A DNA stretch of 64,000 bases from Bacteroidota bacterium. GTDB lineage: Bacteria > Bacteroidota > Bacteroidia > AKYH767-A > 2013-40CM-41-45. The notes below the pieces were generated by a model. The model worked only from the letters and a program-made list of their open reading frames with translations, searched no databases and was not told the DNA's origin. How positions within the stretch are numbered: the first letter of the stretch is position 1; each line of letters starts with the position of its first letter. The stretch is taken from assembly GCA_016720655.1 (NCBI GenBank), contig JADKKE010000032.1:988242-1052241 (forward strand). The letters are read 5' to 3'. This document shows positions 18,452 to 28,941 of the stretch, piece by piece. The position numbers and the translations under genes were made by a program.

Positions 18452-19201
18452 GTGAATCAATTTGATCCTATACTGGCATCGTTTGATCCGATCACCTTGA
18501 AGCAAATGGACAATGTCAAATTGCTCGATCGGGTAGATACCAAATTTATGTTCCGCGATTCATTTTTGCCAGAATTTCTGGAAAAAATGAAGGAGCAGTA
18601 TTTTGTATTGGAAGCCGGAGAAAAAAGGTATACACATTATGAGACTTTGTATTTCGATACAGAGCATTTCGGATTGTATCTTCGTCACCACAACGGGAAA
18701 CTGAACCGCTTTAAATTCCGTGCCCGCAGATATGTTGAATCCAACCTTCATTTTTTCGAAGTGAAATTTAAAAATAACAAAGGAAGAACCATTAAAGACC
18801 GGATCAAACGACCTGAAATTATTCAACAAATTGCAGATAAATCCGAAGAACTGGTGCGCAGTATTTCTCCTGTTGATCCGAGAACTTTGCATGCCAAACT
18901 CTGGGTGAATTACCTCCGGATGACCTTTGTGAACAAGCATTCCCAGGAAAGACTTACAATCGACACTGAAATGGTTTTCATAGATCCAAAAAACAGTGTG
19001 AATTATACCGGATTGGTGATCGCCGAGGTGAAACAGGGGAGTAGCCGTGACAAAAGTCCGTTCATCGATATGATGCGTGCCCATTCAATCCAGAAAAAAT
19101 CAATCAGTAAATATTGTCTGGGTGTCATCAGCCTGAATCCTGAAATAAAAAAGAATAATTTCAAACCTACATTATTGTATTTATCAAAACTCCTTAAATA
19201 A
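18452..19201 (+). CDS. VTC-domain (polyphosphate polymerase-like) protein
   Basis: 249 residues beginning at a GTG. The TTM tunnel-fold pattern is complete: LLDRVDTKFMF (basic/acidic pair near 29), ETLYFDT, LNRFKFRARRY, FFEVKFKNNKGRTIKDR, LTIDTEM, IAEVKQGS and a C-terminal ISKYCLG. In yeast Vtc4 this domain makes polyphosphate from ATP. Paired with DUF4956 four bases downstream; the pair is common in bacteria. Catalysis here is inferred from family. Confidence 0.85.
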   Translation: MNQFDPILASFDPITLKQMDNVKLLDRVDTKFMFRDSFLPEFLEKMKEQYFVLEAGEKRYTHYETLYFDTEHFGLYLRHHNGKLNRFKFRARRYVESNLHFFEVKFKNNKGRTIKDRIKRPEIIQQIADKSEELVRSISPVDPRTLHAKLWVNYLRMTFVNKHSQERLTIDTEMVFIDPKNSVNYTGLVIAEVKQGSSRDKSPFIDMMRAHSIQKKSISKYCLGVISLNPEIKKNNFKPTLLYLSKLLK

Positions 19202-19204
19202 AAA

Positions 19205-19822
19205 ATGAACGATCCAGCAGCATTCGAACTCTTTGATAAACTTTCTGACAAGTTCTTCATCCGTTTATTAATCGATGTTATCTCCATGATCATCCTGGTG
19301 AGACTCATCTATTTCAGGATTTACAAAAAGAAGGATTATCTGTTTACTTTTTTCCTGTTCAACATCATCATCTTTATCATCACATATCTGTTGAATAAAG
19401 TTGATTTGAGTATGGGAGCAGCTTTCGGCTTGTTTGCGGTATTCTCAATGCTCCGTTACAGGACCGAGGGTATTTCAACGAAAGACATGACCTACCTCTT
19501 CATTGTTATTGCGATGGGATTGATTAGTGCGGTGAGTAAAGCAACTTATTTTGAATTGGGGATCATCAACATCATCCTGATTGCATTTACTTATGCATTG
19601 GATGGAAACTGGCTTGTCCGGAATGAAATGATCAAGACTATTCAGTACGAAAACATAGAAATGATTAAGCCCGAACACCACAATGCTTTGATCGACGATT
19701 TGAGAAAGCGTACGGGTTTGGATATTCACCGTGTGAGCATCAATAAAATCGATTTCCTTAAAGATATAGCTGTCATTAAAATCTATTTTTACGAGGATAC
19801 TGTGTCCTCAAAAAAGAAATGA
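19205..19822 (+). CDS. DUF4956 membrane protein
   Basis: 205 residues with four membrane helices in the first 145 residues and a cytosolic C-terminal domain (GLDIHRVSINKIDFLKDIAVIKIYF). FAVFSMLRYRTEGISTKDMTYLF is the typical core of DUF4956. Starts four bases after the VTC gene and overlaps the DUF2490 gene; the three are probably one functional unit. Confidence 0.85.
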   Translation: MNDPAAFELFDKLSDKFFIRLLIDVISMIILVRLIYFRIYKKKDYLFTFFLFNIIIFIITYLLNKVDLSMGAAFGLFAVFSMLRYRTEGISTKDMTYLFIVIAMGLISAVSKATYFELGIINIILIAFTYALDGNWLVRNEMIKTIQYENIEMIKPEHHNALIDDLRKRTGLDIHRVSINKIDFLKDIAVIKIYFYEDTVSSKKK

Positions 19823-20493
19823 GTCAATTAAAGCGTGGGTTTGTTTTACTGGTTTTTATTCTGAAATTTTCCGGTGAGAGTTATGCACAGGAGGATGCAG
19901 GATTGTGGACGAGCCTGAGTTTTCAGCATAAATTTACACAGCAGTGGACCGGGATTATTGCTGAGCAGGTAAGGATGTTCGACAATATTTCCAGAATCGA
20001 TCAGCATTTTACAGATCTCTCTGTCGAATACAATTTCACAAAGAAATTCAAAGCTTCGCTCAACTACAGGTTGATAGCAAAAAACCGCGAAACCTATTAC
20101 AGCACACGGCATCGGTTTTATCTTGATCTGGCATACAAAGTGAAAGTAAGTCCTGTTACCGTTTCATTGAGAGAGCGAATACAGGAACAATTCAGTGACA
20201 TTAATTCCAGCGAACTTGGCAAAATTCCAGAGTGGTATTCCAGGACAAAATTGGCTGTAAAATTTGATCTGAATAAAAAGTATACACCGTATGTTGCCAC
20301 GGAGCTGTTCTACCTCATTGATGATGCAAAGGAAAATGATCAGGTCATTGACAAGTACCGGATGGAAGCCGGAATAGACTATGAATTCAACCTACGCCAC
20401 AGCATCAATTTATTCTATCTCATCCAGCACAGCCTTGTAAGTCCTGCGAACGATTATATTATCGGACTAGGATATACCTTCACTTCGTTTTAA
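19819..20493 (+). CDS. DUF2490 outer-membrane protein
   Basis: 224 residues; signal peptide (SGESYAQ), then beta-barrel pattern: GLWTSLSFQHKFTQQW, FKASLNYRLIAKNRETY, RHRFYLDLAYK, and a C-terminal strand ending GLGYTFTSF with terminal Phe. The start overlaps the DUF4956 stop by four bases. The gene converges with ispF, their stop codons overlapping. Confidence 0.85.
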   Translation: MSQLKRGFVLLVFILKFSGESYAQEDAGLWTSLSFQHKFTQQWTGIIAEQVRMFDNISRIDQHFTDLSVEYNFTKKFKASLNYRLIAKNRETYYSTRHRFYLDLAYKVKVSPVTVSLRERIQEQFSDINSSELGKIPEWYSRTKLAVKFDLNKKYTPYVATELFYLIDDAKENDQVIDKYRMEAGIDYEFNLRHSINLFYLIQHSLVSPANDYIIGLGYTFTSF

Positions 20494-20978
20494 GCTGATT
20501 TTTTTGTGAGCAGGGCAACTGCATAACAATGAACACCTTCTTGTCGGCCTACATAGCCCAATTTCTCATTGGTAGTGGCTTTGATCGAGATGTCTTCGCT
20601 ACTGATCCCGGCAACTGTCGAAAGTACCTGCTGCATCTCGGGAATGAATGGGGCTATTTTAGGTTTCTCAAGACAGAGAGTTACATCGATATTCCCTATT
20701 TCCCATTCCTTTTCAGCAAGCAGATCGCATACTTTACGTAACAGAATTTTACTGTCTATATTCTTGAATTCAGAAGACGTGTCAGGGAAATGTTTTCCGA
20801 TATCTCCGAGATTTGCAGCGCCCAGAAGGGCATCACAAATGGCGTGGATCATCACATCCGCATCGGAATGTCCCAAGGCACCTTTGTTGTGTGGAACGAG
20901 TATTCCTCCAAGCCAGAATTCACGTTCATCCTGTAACTGGTGAACATCAAAACCAAAACCAACTCTTATTTTTTTCAT
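20490..20978 (-). CDS. ispF: 2-C-methyl-D-erythritol 2,4-cyclodiphosphate synthase
   Basis: 162 residues from ATG 20978. GFGFDVHQL gives the Asp and His zinc ligands, LGHSDADV the third region, and KATTNEKLGYVGRQEGVHCYA the C-terminal signature. Fifth step of the MEP isoprenoid pathway; trimer in the cytosol. Upstream lies the terminator of porV. Confidence 0.97.
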   Translation of the reverse strand: MKKIRVGFGFDVHQLQDEREFWLGGILVPHNKGALGHSDADVMIHAICDALLGAANLGDIGKHFPDTSSEFKNIDSKILLRKVCDLLAEKEWEIGNIDVTLCLEKPKIAPFIPEMQQVLSTVAGISSEDISIKATTNEKLGYVGRQEGVHCYAVALLTKKSA

Positions 20979-21000
20979 GTCTGGATACAAAGAAAACATA

Positions 21001-21037
21001 AAAAGAAAAGCGGGTGAAATTCACCCGCTTTTCTTTT
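21001..21037. terminator. rho-independent terminator after porV
   Basis: AAAAGAAAAGCGGGTGA and TCACCCGCTTTTCTTTT make a 17-bp perfect stem with an AAT loop; the outer A/T pairs give a T-run on both strands. It ends the porU-porV transcript (minus strand). Confidence 0.92.
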
Positions 21038-21052
21038 TATGTTTTGGTTAAA

Positions 21053-22294
21053 CTATTCGGTCTGATCTGCATTCTCCTTTTTCAAACCTTCAAAATCAAA
21101 GATCAGAGTAAAACGGAGAGTGTTTTCCAGTGGATTGCGTTGAGTTGTTGGAATCAGGTATGCAAAATCAAGTCCGAAAACATTGTAACGCAAACCAGCT
21201 CCGATAGTAAAAAACTTTCTGTTTCCTTTTGTGCTTGCTTCGTGGAAATAACCTGCACGGATTGCAAACTGCTTGTCGTACCAATATTCAGCACCAATGG
21301 AATATGTGAATTCTTTCAATTCTTCTTTGAATCCTGCAGGAGCATCTGACCATGAACTAAAGAGGGCAGAAGGAACTCCGATATTGCTTGGGTCTTTACC
21401 GGCCTGAACAATTTTGTTATTGTTCGCATCCAGACTATCACGACCATCATCTGTCTTGAGATACACTGGAGGAGTAGGAACGAGGAGTTTGTTGATATCG
21501 GCACCGAATGCAATCGTATTGTAATTGTCGAGATCAATCTTCAGGTTGGTACCAAGACGGAAATTCATCGGGATGAAATCCTTTGATTTGGTATCGGTGT
21601 AAGAAATTTTTGCTCCGATATTTGAAATATTCAATCCAAAAGCGAGCAGAGATTTCTTGTTGGAAATTTCTATATCCTTTCGGTAATAAGCTGAAAGATC
21701 CGCGGCAACAGAAGTTCCTGCATGTGTCTGAATGGTGTTATTCGCAATAGCGACTCCACCGGTGAGGTTAGAATAGATATAGCGAAGCGCTAAACCACCG
21801 GAAAGGTTTTCTCCCAGTTTACGGGAATAAGCAACATCAAGTGCCCATTCGTTCGGATTGAAAGAGCCGACTTTCTCCGCGTTATCATTGGTGAAATCGA
21901 TATTACCAAGAGAGAAATAAAGGAGGGAGGCAGCAATTGCCTGATCGCCTTTCAGCTTTTTGTATCCGGAGATATAAGCCAGGTTGATGTCATTTACCAA
22001 GGCCCTTAACCAGGGTGTATACGAAATTGAAAACCCGAAATTTTTATCAGCGAATGCAAGCTTCGCAGGATTCCAGTGAATCGAATTGGGATCCGGAGTG
22101 GTTGCAACACCATAATCTCCCATTCCTCCGGCACGGGAATCCGGTGCAATCTGGAGAAAAGGTACAGATGTGGTAATTGTATTAATTTGTCCGAGAAGAG
22201 AGTCTTTAAAAGAATTTATCTGTGCAGACGAAGATCCTGCTGCCAGCAGGGAGCTAAAGATAGCTAGAAAGGCCTTTTTTTGTGTAAAATGCAT
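21053..22294 (-). CDS. porV: PorV (LptO), type IX secretion outer-membrane shuttle protein
   Basis: 413 residues. Signal peptide (LAAGSSSAQ), then the PorV core: FLQIAPDSRAGGMGDYGVATTPDPNS, HWNPAKLAF and repeated barrel strands, ending RFTLIFDFEGL. PorV is a 14-strand FadL-like barrel that carries cargo from the T9SS translocon to PorU/PorZ. It follows porU by 59 bases, the conserved order in Bacteroidota. A TATATTTG box lies upstream but has no matching -33 box. Confidence 0.95.
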   Translation of the reverse strand: MHFTQKKAFLAIFSSLLAAGSSSAQINSFKDSLLGQINTITTSVPFLQIAPDSRAGGMGDYGVATTPDPNSIHWNPAKLAFADKNFGFSISYTPWLRALVNDINLAYISGYKKLKGDQAIAASLLYFSLGNIDFTNDNAEKVGSFNPNEWALDVAYSRKLGENLSGGLALRYIYSNLTGGVAIANNTIQTHAGTSVAADLSAYYRKDIEISNKKSLLAFGLNISNIGAKISYTDTKSKDFIPMNFRLGTNLKIDLDNYNTIAFGADINKLLVPTPPVYLKTDDGRDSLDANNNKIVQAGKDPSNIGVPSALFSSWSDAPAGFKEELKEFTYSIGAEYWYDKQFAIRAGYFHEASTKGNRKFFTIGAGLRYNVFGLDFAYLIPTTQRNPLENTLRFTLIFDFEGLKKENADQTE

Positions 22295-22353
22295 CTTGGT
22301 TGTAAAATGTGGACGGCAAATATACGTGAATAAACAAAAATGGTTTTGTTTAA

Positions 22354-25300
22354 TTAACGCAGAATCACGAGTTTTTCGAATTTGTCAGCATAATCTCCAT
22401 CAGAAGTGCGAACGCGGAGTTTGTAAACATACACACCTTTTCCGATTCTGTCACCAAAATCATCCAGTCCGTTCCATTCAAGTTCATCCGAACGGTAACC
22501 TTCGGAAAATATTTTGCTTGCAATAGTTTTAATCAATTTTCCGGAAACAGTATAAATCTGAACCTGAATATCCAAATTGGTGAACGGACGGTTATGTTCA
22601 AACATAAACGTAGTATGTGTGGTAAATGGATTCGGGTAATTCAGAACATGTTCCAATGCCAGTTTTGCAGACTCAGCAACAACAAATTCAGTAGTGGCTT
22701 CACTGGAATTATTGTAAACATCCCAGACTTTTAAATTTACACTGTGTGGTCCTGCTGAAAGGTCTTTGAAGGGATACTTCACTTTTCCTTGCTGGTAACT
22801 GTTCAGATCGTTTTCGTAATAATCATTCAGGACATAGATTTTATTGCTGCTGTTGTCAAGTTCTGCAGTCATATCATGACCAATGCCTGTTCCAACTGTA
22901 TTCAAACCACTGCTGTCAACCACCACTGCATAGAGCACTGGATTTTTATCGGTCATCCCGCCTCTCACAAATTTTTCATCGTTGATGTAGAGTTTAATCT
23001 CAGGTCCCTTCGCATCGGAAGGAACGGAGGTATCGTAACCTCCGACAATCAATCGGTTGCTGTATCCGGCTGCATCGATGCTTCCATTTTGTGCATAGTA
23101 ACTTAACTTACCGGATCCATATTGAAACTGAATATCTTTCGGAACAACAAACGAGAAACTGAAATCTCCGTTTACCACACTTGCTTTACCACGGTAAATA
23201 ATATTTTTCTGCAATTCGAATGGAGCAGGATAAGAGGGATCAGTAATTACATTCCGGTCATTTCCCAAAGTAGAATACGTAACCCATTTGTCAAAAACTG
23301 TAGGGTAAATAATTCCATTGAAAGAGCTTGCTTTTGCACCTGTCACATCGAGTACTTCTCCGGTAATCGTGATTCTTTTTAATGCTTTCAGCGTATCTAT
23401 AACAGTGGTGATATCGTTACCGTTGATTGTATTGGTACGAACAGACAACTGGGGATAAGCCATTTTAAGTGCAGGATCTCCGATCAATAAAAAGTTGCGG
23501 ACATATTGATCTGTGTAGACATCAATTTTTGTTTGTTCAAAAATATCTCCGATCGTAGGCATGTGACCATCGATTTGGGAAAAAACATGCGTGAAGAATC
23601 GTTGGCACAAATTGTAATTGGAACTTGAAAATGCCAGTCTGGATGTTGTGAAAAGACAAATCCCTCCTCCGTTTGGATTTAGAAAAACCAATTCCCCTGC
23701 GGAAGTACGACCCGGATCATCTACCCGTGTAAATTCACAAGTGGCTGTCAGGAATGCAGGCATTGCATTTAAATTACTCCAATTATTAATATCGTCAACT
23801 TCAAGGAAACGTTCGTGGCCCCAGCCAACTTCCCCGCCATGTCCGATATAAGTAAGCAAGAGAGCACCTTTTTGAACCCTGTCGATGAGTGCTTTGTGTC
23901 CATCCGGATAACGGTTTCCGCCTGGAGTTGACTGTTGGTTATAAGCATCGACATAAACCTTGTCGATGTTTAACAGTGGGTAATCTCTGCTCACTCTTCT
24001 TGCAAGAGTATCCGCTTGTTTGAAATGAGTGTTACTGTCCTGATCATCCGCAATGAATGTGACAATATTTCGCCAGTCTGCATACACGGTGCTGTTGATC
24101 CCGTTTGAACTTAAAGTACCATTCAAATCTGCACCCGCATAATGGAGTATTTTTCGAACCATTCCTTCGGCTTCCTGAACGGTTTTAACTGGTAGCCGAC
24201 CAACGCTCATATCTACAATTTCTCCGTTGGACCAATCTCCTTCGGCATCATCAAGTAAGCCAAAAAAGTCGTCAGACATATATGTCTGAGTTTGGTTGAG
24301 GGAACCGGCAGACTGATACGAAGTCACGAAATTTGTATTTGACGAAACGCGTGATTTATTGTCATAGGAAGCATCACCGAGGATGAGCAAATAGCGCGGA
24401 AGATCTGCAGGTGAAAAAGCGCGATCATAAAACATTTTCACGAAATCCCGGATTGCCGAAACATCCTGAGCACCGGAAGAGAATTCATTAAAGATCTGAT
24501 CCGTTGTTGCAACAACAGTTGAATAGTTATCGTGTGTTCTGTGAAAATCCGCGAGTTCATTGGCCTGGTCAATGAACAGGGGATTTGTCACAATGAGCAA
24601 GCTTGATTTTGGAGAAGCATGCAAATTCTGATTTTCTATTTGACCGATAAGTACTGGCGAATAAGCACCTGTTTCATTGAAGGCTAAAAATTCATGTAAA
24701 CTATTTGTTTCTGTAATAAAGCTTGTTGTGGAGGAATTGAAATTAGCAGCCTGCAGGACAACATTGATAGGGTCAGTAACATCCCATACAAGAACAGTGG
24801 ATGGTGTATTGTTCAATTGAAATTCACTGATATTTCCGATTCCTGCTGATCGTGTATCCCTGAAATGAAATTGATCTCCCTGTCCGAGCATATTCAACTG
24901 ACATCGCGCATTCAAATCGATTGCATTCAGCCAACCCTGACCATTAGGATCTGCTGTACTCATTGAAACAGAAACATTTATAGAAGAAGAATTCGGAAAA
25001 AGTGTTTTGGAAAGGTAAAGTGGAGCTGCATAATTATCCTGAGGCGAACTTCCTACCGAAGAAAAAGCCTGGGTGATAATTGTCTGACCATTTAGCGTGA
25101 TTGAAAAAGAGTTCGATGAACTATTTTCAGCACGGCCAATGACTGATGCTTTAAAAAGCAATGTGTCGGTGGTGATTGTTCCCGGAAAATTAAATGTGAA
25201 ACTGTGTGTGTTGTTTACGTTATCAAAATTCTCCCCGTACCATTCCCGTCCTGATTTTAGCAAATTAACCGCATCAATCTCATGGTAAGCATAATCGTCG

Positions 25301-26014
25301 AAAGAAGTGACGGTTTGGTTGGGCGAGGCACTTGAAGAAGCTCTTTGTTGAATTCGTTTGCCAGGACCCAAACTTGTGGTAAGGAAATAAAATGTGCTGT
25401 CAGAATACTGGTTGATAAGATGAGTGAAATGATTGGTTCCGGCGTCTCTTAACCAACGCACCTGACTGGTTCCATAGAATAGTACATAATCTGTAGGATC
25501 AAAATGTCCATCGGATTCTCCGATTACCACGATAGCATTTTCTTTGAGATCATCAGGACGTGATTTTGCATTTGCCTGTGGTAACATTCCTCCACCTGTA
25601 ACCCGGACCGTTTTTGTTCTTACGGATCGGTAATATTCTCACCGAAGCGAAAGGAACTTTTTTCCTGTATACAACACTTGTTTCTATCTTGAATTCAGTT
25701 CCGATTTTTTCAGGATGAAGGATAAGATTAGATTCGCGAAGGATATCTGTTTCTACACTGCTCAATGTTGCCTGAATGGAACTGCTGTTACTGTTAAGTT
25801 TAACAGTTTGTACATATTCAGGAAGAAAATCTTCGTTATAGGATCCGCCTTGAAAGCGTAAAGTACGTACCGGTGATTCGTCAGGATTTGAAGTCTCCAA
25901 TACAGGAAGCCATTCAATCTTTTTACGTTCATCTGGTGTGCTGACAGGGTCGGCTGTTTTTGCCAGAAAGGGAATGAAAATAAGAATGAGTGTCCATAGT
26001 TTTTTTGTATACAT
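22354..26014 (-). CDS. porU: PorU, type IX secretion C-terminal signal peptidase, disrupted
   Basis: Reading begins at ATG 26014 with a signal peptide; the N-terminal domain runs to the VRILPIRKN segment and then leaves frame near 25600, while the rest is open from there (GGGMLPQANAKSRPDDL onward, about 1,075 residues). Compared with family members, the region between these two segments (a WYKI-V-TG-YKLD stretch) is absent, so an internal deletion with an out-of-frame joint is likely. The large part has the C25 caspase-like domain with YIGHGGEVGWGHE (catalytic His) and TATCEFTRVDDP (catalytic Cys), and a C-terminal FlgD-like/T9SS domain (LNYPNPF, WNGLDDFGD). PorU cleaves CTDs and attaches cargo to A-LPS. 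Confidence 0.88.
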
Positions 26015-26409
26015 GGAGAAAAAGCGTTTGGTTATTGAAAGAAGTGGAAATCCTGGTTTGGTATTCCTCGTAACGAACTGTAACCTGAAATATTTTATCA
26101 AACAAAAATATTCAAAATTGCTGAAAGCAGGGGTGTTTGGGAATCTTCTTTTTGTAAATCATAACTTTCTTACTTTTTTAAGTCCTTGAAATAGTTGTTA
26201 AATCTGCTAATAAATCATCTGATTTTTTTTCATCCGTCAATGATTCAATTTTTTTTATCTTTAGCAGGATTTTCGAAGCCACATTATTTAAAAATCATTA
26301 AAATTGTCGTCAAATCTTACACATGGTTTGAATAGGCTTGTTTTGATCATCGGAAGCATGCGTAACTCTATATCTTCACAAGCGTAAGACGTAAACTAAA
26401 ATATTTCAA
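26015..26409. other. divergent intergenic region porU / porP
   Basis: AT-rich region between divergent genes. A plus-strand reading frame over 25938-26189 has no support. Minus-strand TATTTTTG (26103-26110) could be a -7 box for porU, but the -33 position does not match. No clear promoter for the plus-strand gene was found. Confidence 0.4.
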
Positions 26410-27366
26410 ATGCTCAGGAAAGGATTTTTGTGGTTGTTTATCCTGTATTCAGGTGTACTACTTGCGCAGGATCCTGAGTTTACACAGTTCTACGCGAATC
26501 CTCTATACCTCAACCCTGCTTTTGCCGGTACAGCGCGCTGTCCGCGGCTCGCTCTAAATTACCGGAACCAATGGCCGGCATTGACAGGTACATTTGTGAC
26601 ATACACAGCTTCGTACGACCAACACGTTGAGGCCCTGGGAGGTGGAGTCGGACTCCTCGTTTTGAACGACAAGGCAGGAGAAGCGACTCTCACGACTACG
26701 AATGTTTCAGGAATTTACTCATACCAACTGAATGTAACTCGTGAATTTTCCGTAAAATTCGGATTACAAGGAACTTATGTTCAGAAAAAAGTTGATTGGG
26801 ACAAGCTCACTTTCGGCGATATGATCGATCCTCGATATGGATTTATCTATGAAACACAGGAAATTCGCCCAAATACGAACAAAAGCTTTTGGGATTTCTC
26901 TGGAGGTATACTTGGTTACAGCAACCGCTTTTATGGTGGTGTTGCTGTTCACCACATGACAGAACCGGAAGAGTTTTACATCAAATCTTCCCCTGGAAGC
27001 AAGCTGCCAATGAAAATTACTGCCCATCTTGGAGCAGTGATTCCAATTGCCGGGAACAGGGATGGTACGACCTATATTTCACCAAATTTCCTTTACCAGA
27101 AACAACGGGATTTCCAGCAATACAATATTGGATTGTATGTTGCTAAAGCTCCTCTGGTCGGGGGTTTGTGGTATAGAGGCGGGGATGCATTCATCGCATT
27201 GGTGGGTCTCCAGCAAGGGATCTTCAAATTCGGATACAGCTACGATGTAACGGTGTCCAAACTCTACAATGCTTCTGCCGGATCTCACGAATTATCCCTG
27301 GGATTGCAGTTTCCTTGTCATCCGAAGAAGAAACGCTTCCGGACCATTAAGTGCCCTTCATTTTAG
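26410..27366 (+). CDS. PorP/SprF family type IX secretion membrane protein
   Basis: 318 residues; signal peptide ending VLLAQ, then DPEFTQFYANPLYLNPAFAG, the signature of PorP/SprF. Barrel-like strands continue to the basic C-terminus. PorP/SprF-type proteins act as outer-membrane partners of T9SS or anchor gliding adhesins. Clusters with gldJ downstream and divergent porU. Paralogues are many in Bacteroidota, so assignment to PorP itself is not claimed. Confidence 0.93.
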   Translation: MLRKGFLWLFILYSGVLLAQDPEFTQFYANPLYLNPAFAGTARCPRLALNYRNQWPALTGTFVTYTASYDQHVEALGGGVGLLVLNDKAGEATLTTTNVSGIYSYQLNVTREFSVKFGLQGTYVQKKVDWDKLTFGDMIDPRYGFIYETQEIRPNTNKSFWDFSGGILGYSNRFYGGVAVHHMTEPEEFYIKSSPGSKLPMKITAHLGAVIPIAGNRDGTTYISPNFLYQKQRDFQQYNIGLYVAKAPLVGGLWYRGGDAFIALVGLQQGIFKFGYSYDVTVSKLYNASAGSHELSLGLQFPCHPKKKRFRTIKCPSF

Positions 27367-27385
27367 TAATTTCAAATAAAATAAA

Positions 27386-27393
27386 TACATTTG
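27386..27393 (+). promoter_or_regulatory. putative gldJ promoter (-7 box)
   Basis: TACATTTG fits TAnnTTTG exactly, with TTAG nineteen bases upstream (27363-27366) as an imperfect -33 box. It lies 40 bases upstream of the gldJ start, in the gap after the porP stop. Confidence 0.5.
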
Positions 27394-27432
27394 GCATTCG
27401 TTTAAGCCCTTAAACAACAACCAATCACCCTA

Positions 27433-28762
27433 ATGAAAAAACTCATTTGGAATAGCTTCAGCCTGGTTGCTGTTGCATTAATTTTTTCCTCCTGCGGGAA
27501 GGAGAAATCTTCCGTCACCGGTTGGAATTATAATGATCCCAAGAACGGGGGCTTTGAAGTTGTCCCTTACGATGAACAGGAAACAGGTCCGGGTCTCGTC
27601 CTCGTTGAAGGCGGTACATTTACAATGGGCCGTACGGAACAGGATATCACGCTCGACTGGAATAATATCCCACGTCGTGCAACCGTGAGTTCATTCTATA
27701 TGGATGAAACTGAGGTTGCGAATGTTCACTACCTTGAATATCTCTACTGGATTACCCGAGTATTCGGTGCTGATTATCCTGAAGTTTATAAGAGAGCTTT
27801 GCCGGATACATTAGTATGGCGTGATAAATTGGCATACAATGAACCTCTTGTTGAGCTCTATTTCCGTCACCCATCTTACCAGGAATCCGAATCAGATTAA
27901 TGAAGATAACTTTAATACAGATGCTTACCTGGCCAGTCAATATGAGGGACTTGTTAAAAGTGATCTGATTGACCTTAATCCAAGTTCCGGTGCGAATGGT
28001 ACGCGTAAAGTGCGTATGGAAGATGGTATCCTTCTTCCACGTTACCGCCTCCCGACCGAAGCGGAATGGGAATATGCTGCATTGTCTCAAATCGGTAATA
28101 CCATTTACGAACGTGTGACTGATCGTCGTCAATATCCATGGAACGGACATATCGTTCGTAACAAAGACGAAAAATACAAAGGTCAGATGATGGCCAACTT
28201 CAAGCGTGGCCGTGGTGATAACATGGGTACTGCAGGCTTCCTGAATGATAACGCCGATATTCCGGCACCGGTACATTCTTATTGGCCAAATGATTTCGGT
28301 CTGTACAATATGGCCGGTAACGTTAACGAATGGGTGATGGACGTTTTTCGTCCGCTTTCTCCGGAAGATAAATCAGACTTCAATCCTTACCGTGGTAATG
28401 TGTTCAAGACACAACAGCGTGATGAAGAAGGTGCGATTTCTGAAAAAGACAGTCTTGGTCGTGTACCAATTAAGGACACGGATGAAAGTCCTGACCGTCG
28501 TAACTATACCAAAGCCGACAACATCAATTACCTCGATTCTGATGAGCCTGAAATTAAATACGATTTCGGTATTACCTCGCTGGTGAACGATAAAGCTCGC
28601 GTGTACAAAGGTGGATCATGGAAAGACCGCGCGTATTGGTTGTCACCGGGTGCCCGCCGTTTCACAGATGAAAACCAAAGTACAAATGATATCGGTTTCC
28701 GTTGTGCAATGACAAGGGTTGGTAGTCCGGTTGGATTAGGATCGAAACCCAAAACGAAATAA
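27433..28762 (+). CDS. gldJ: GldJ, gliding-motility/T9SS lipoprotein, disrupted
   Basis: Lipoprotein signal with SSCGKEK lipobox (Cys about 21), then the FGE-sulfatase-like fold: VLVEGGTFTMGRTEQD, YMDETEVANVHYLEYL. The first frame runs LYFRHPSYQ and stops at 27900; from about 27870 a second frame continues NPNQINEDNFNTDAYL, LLPRYRLPTEAEWEYAA, NMAGNVNEWVMD, and ends SIGFRCAM-like at 28762. In known GldJ a roughly 35-40 residue stretch (DYPVVGV-W-QA...W) joins these parts, so an internal deletion with frameshift is inferred. GldJ supports the GldK ring and gliding. Active-site Cys of FGE enzymes is not expected here. Confidence 0.88.
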
Positions 28763-28780
28763 TCAGAACAAAAATATTTT

Positions 28781-28812
28781 AAGAGCCTCCAATTCGGGGG
28801 CTCTTTTTTTTT
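28781..28812 (+). terminator. rho-independent terminator after gldJ
   Basis: AAGAGCCTCC and GGGGGCTCTT pair (one G-T) around AATTC, followed by a run of eight or more T's. Confidence 0.93.
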
Positions 28813-28941
28813 GCTCCAATTCTATGTTTTACACTTTTTAGCTGAATGCAGCAAAATTTCTTTCCAAATATTTATTGATACATTCACCACCGGAACATCC
28901 TCTTTTTTTCAAGACAATAAAATTGAAATTTTGAGAGAAAT

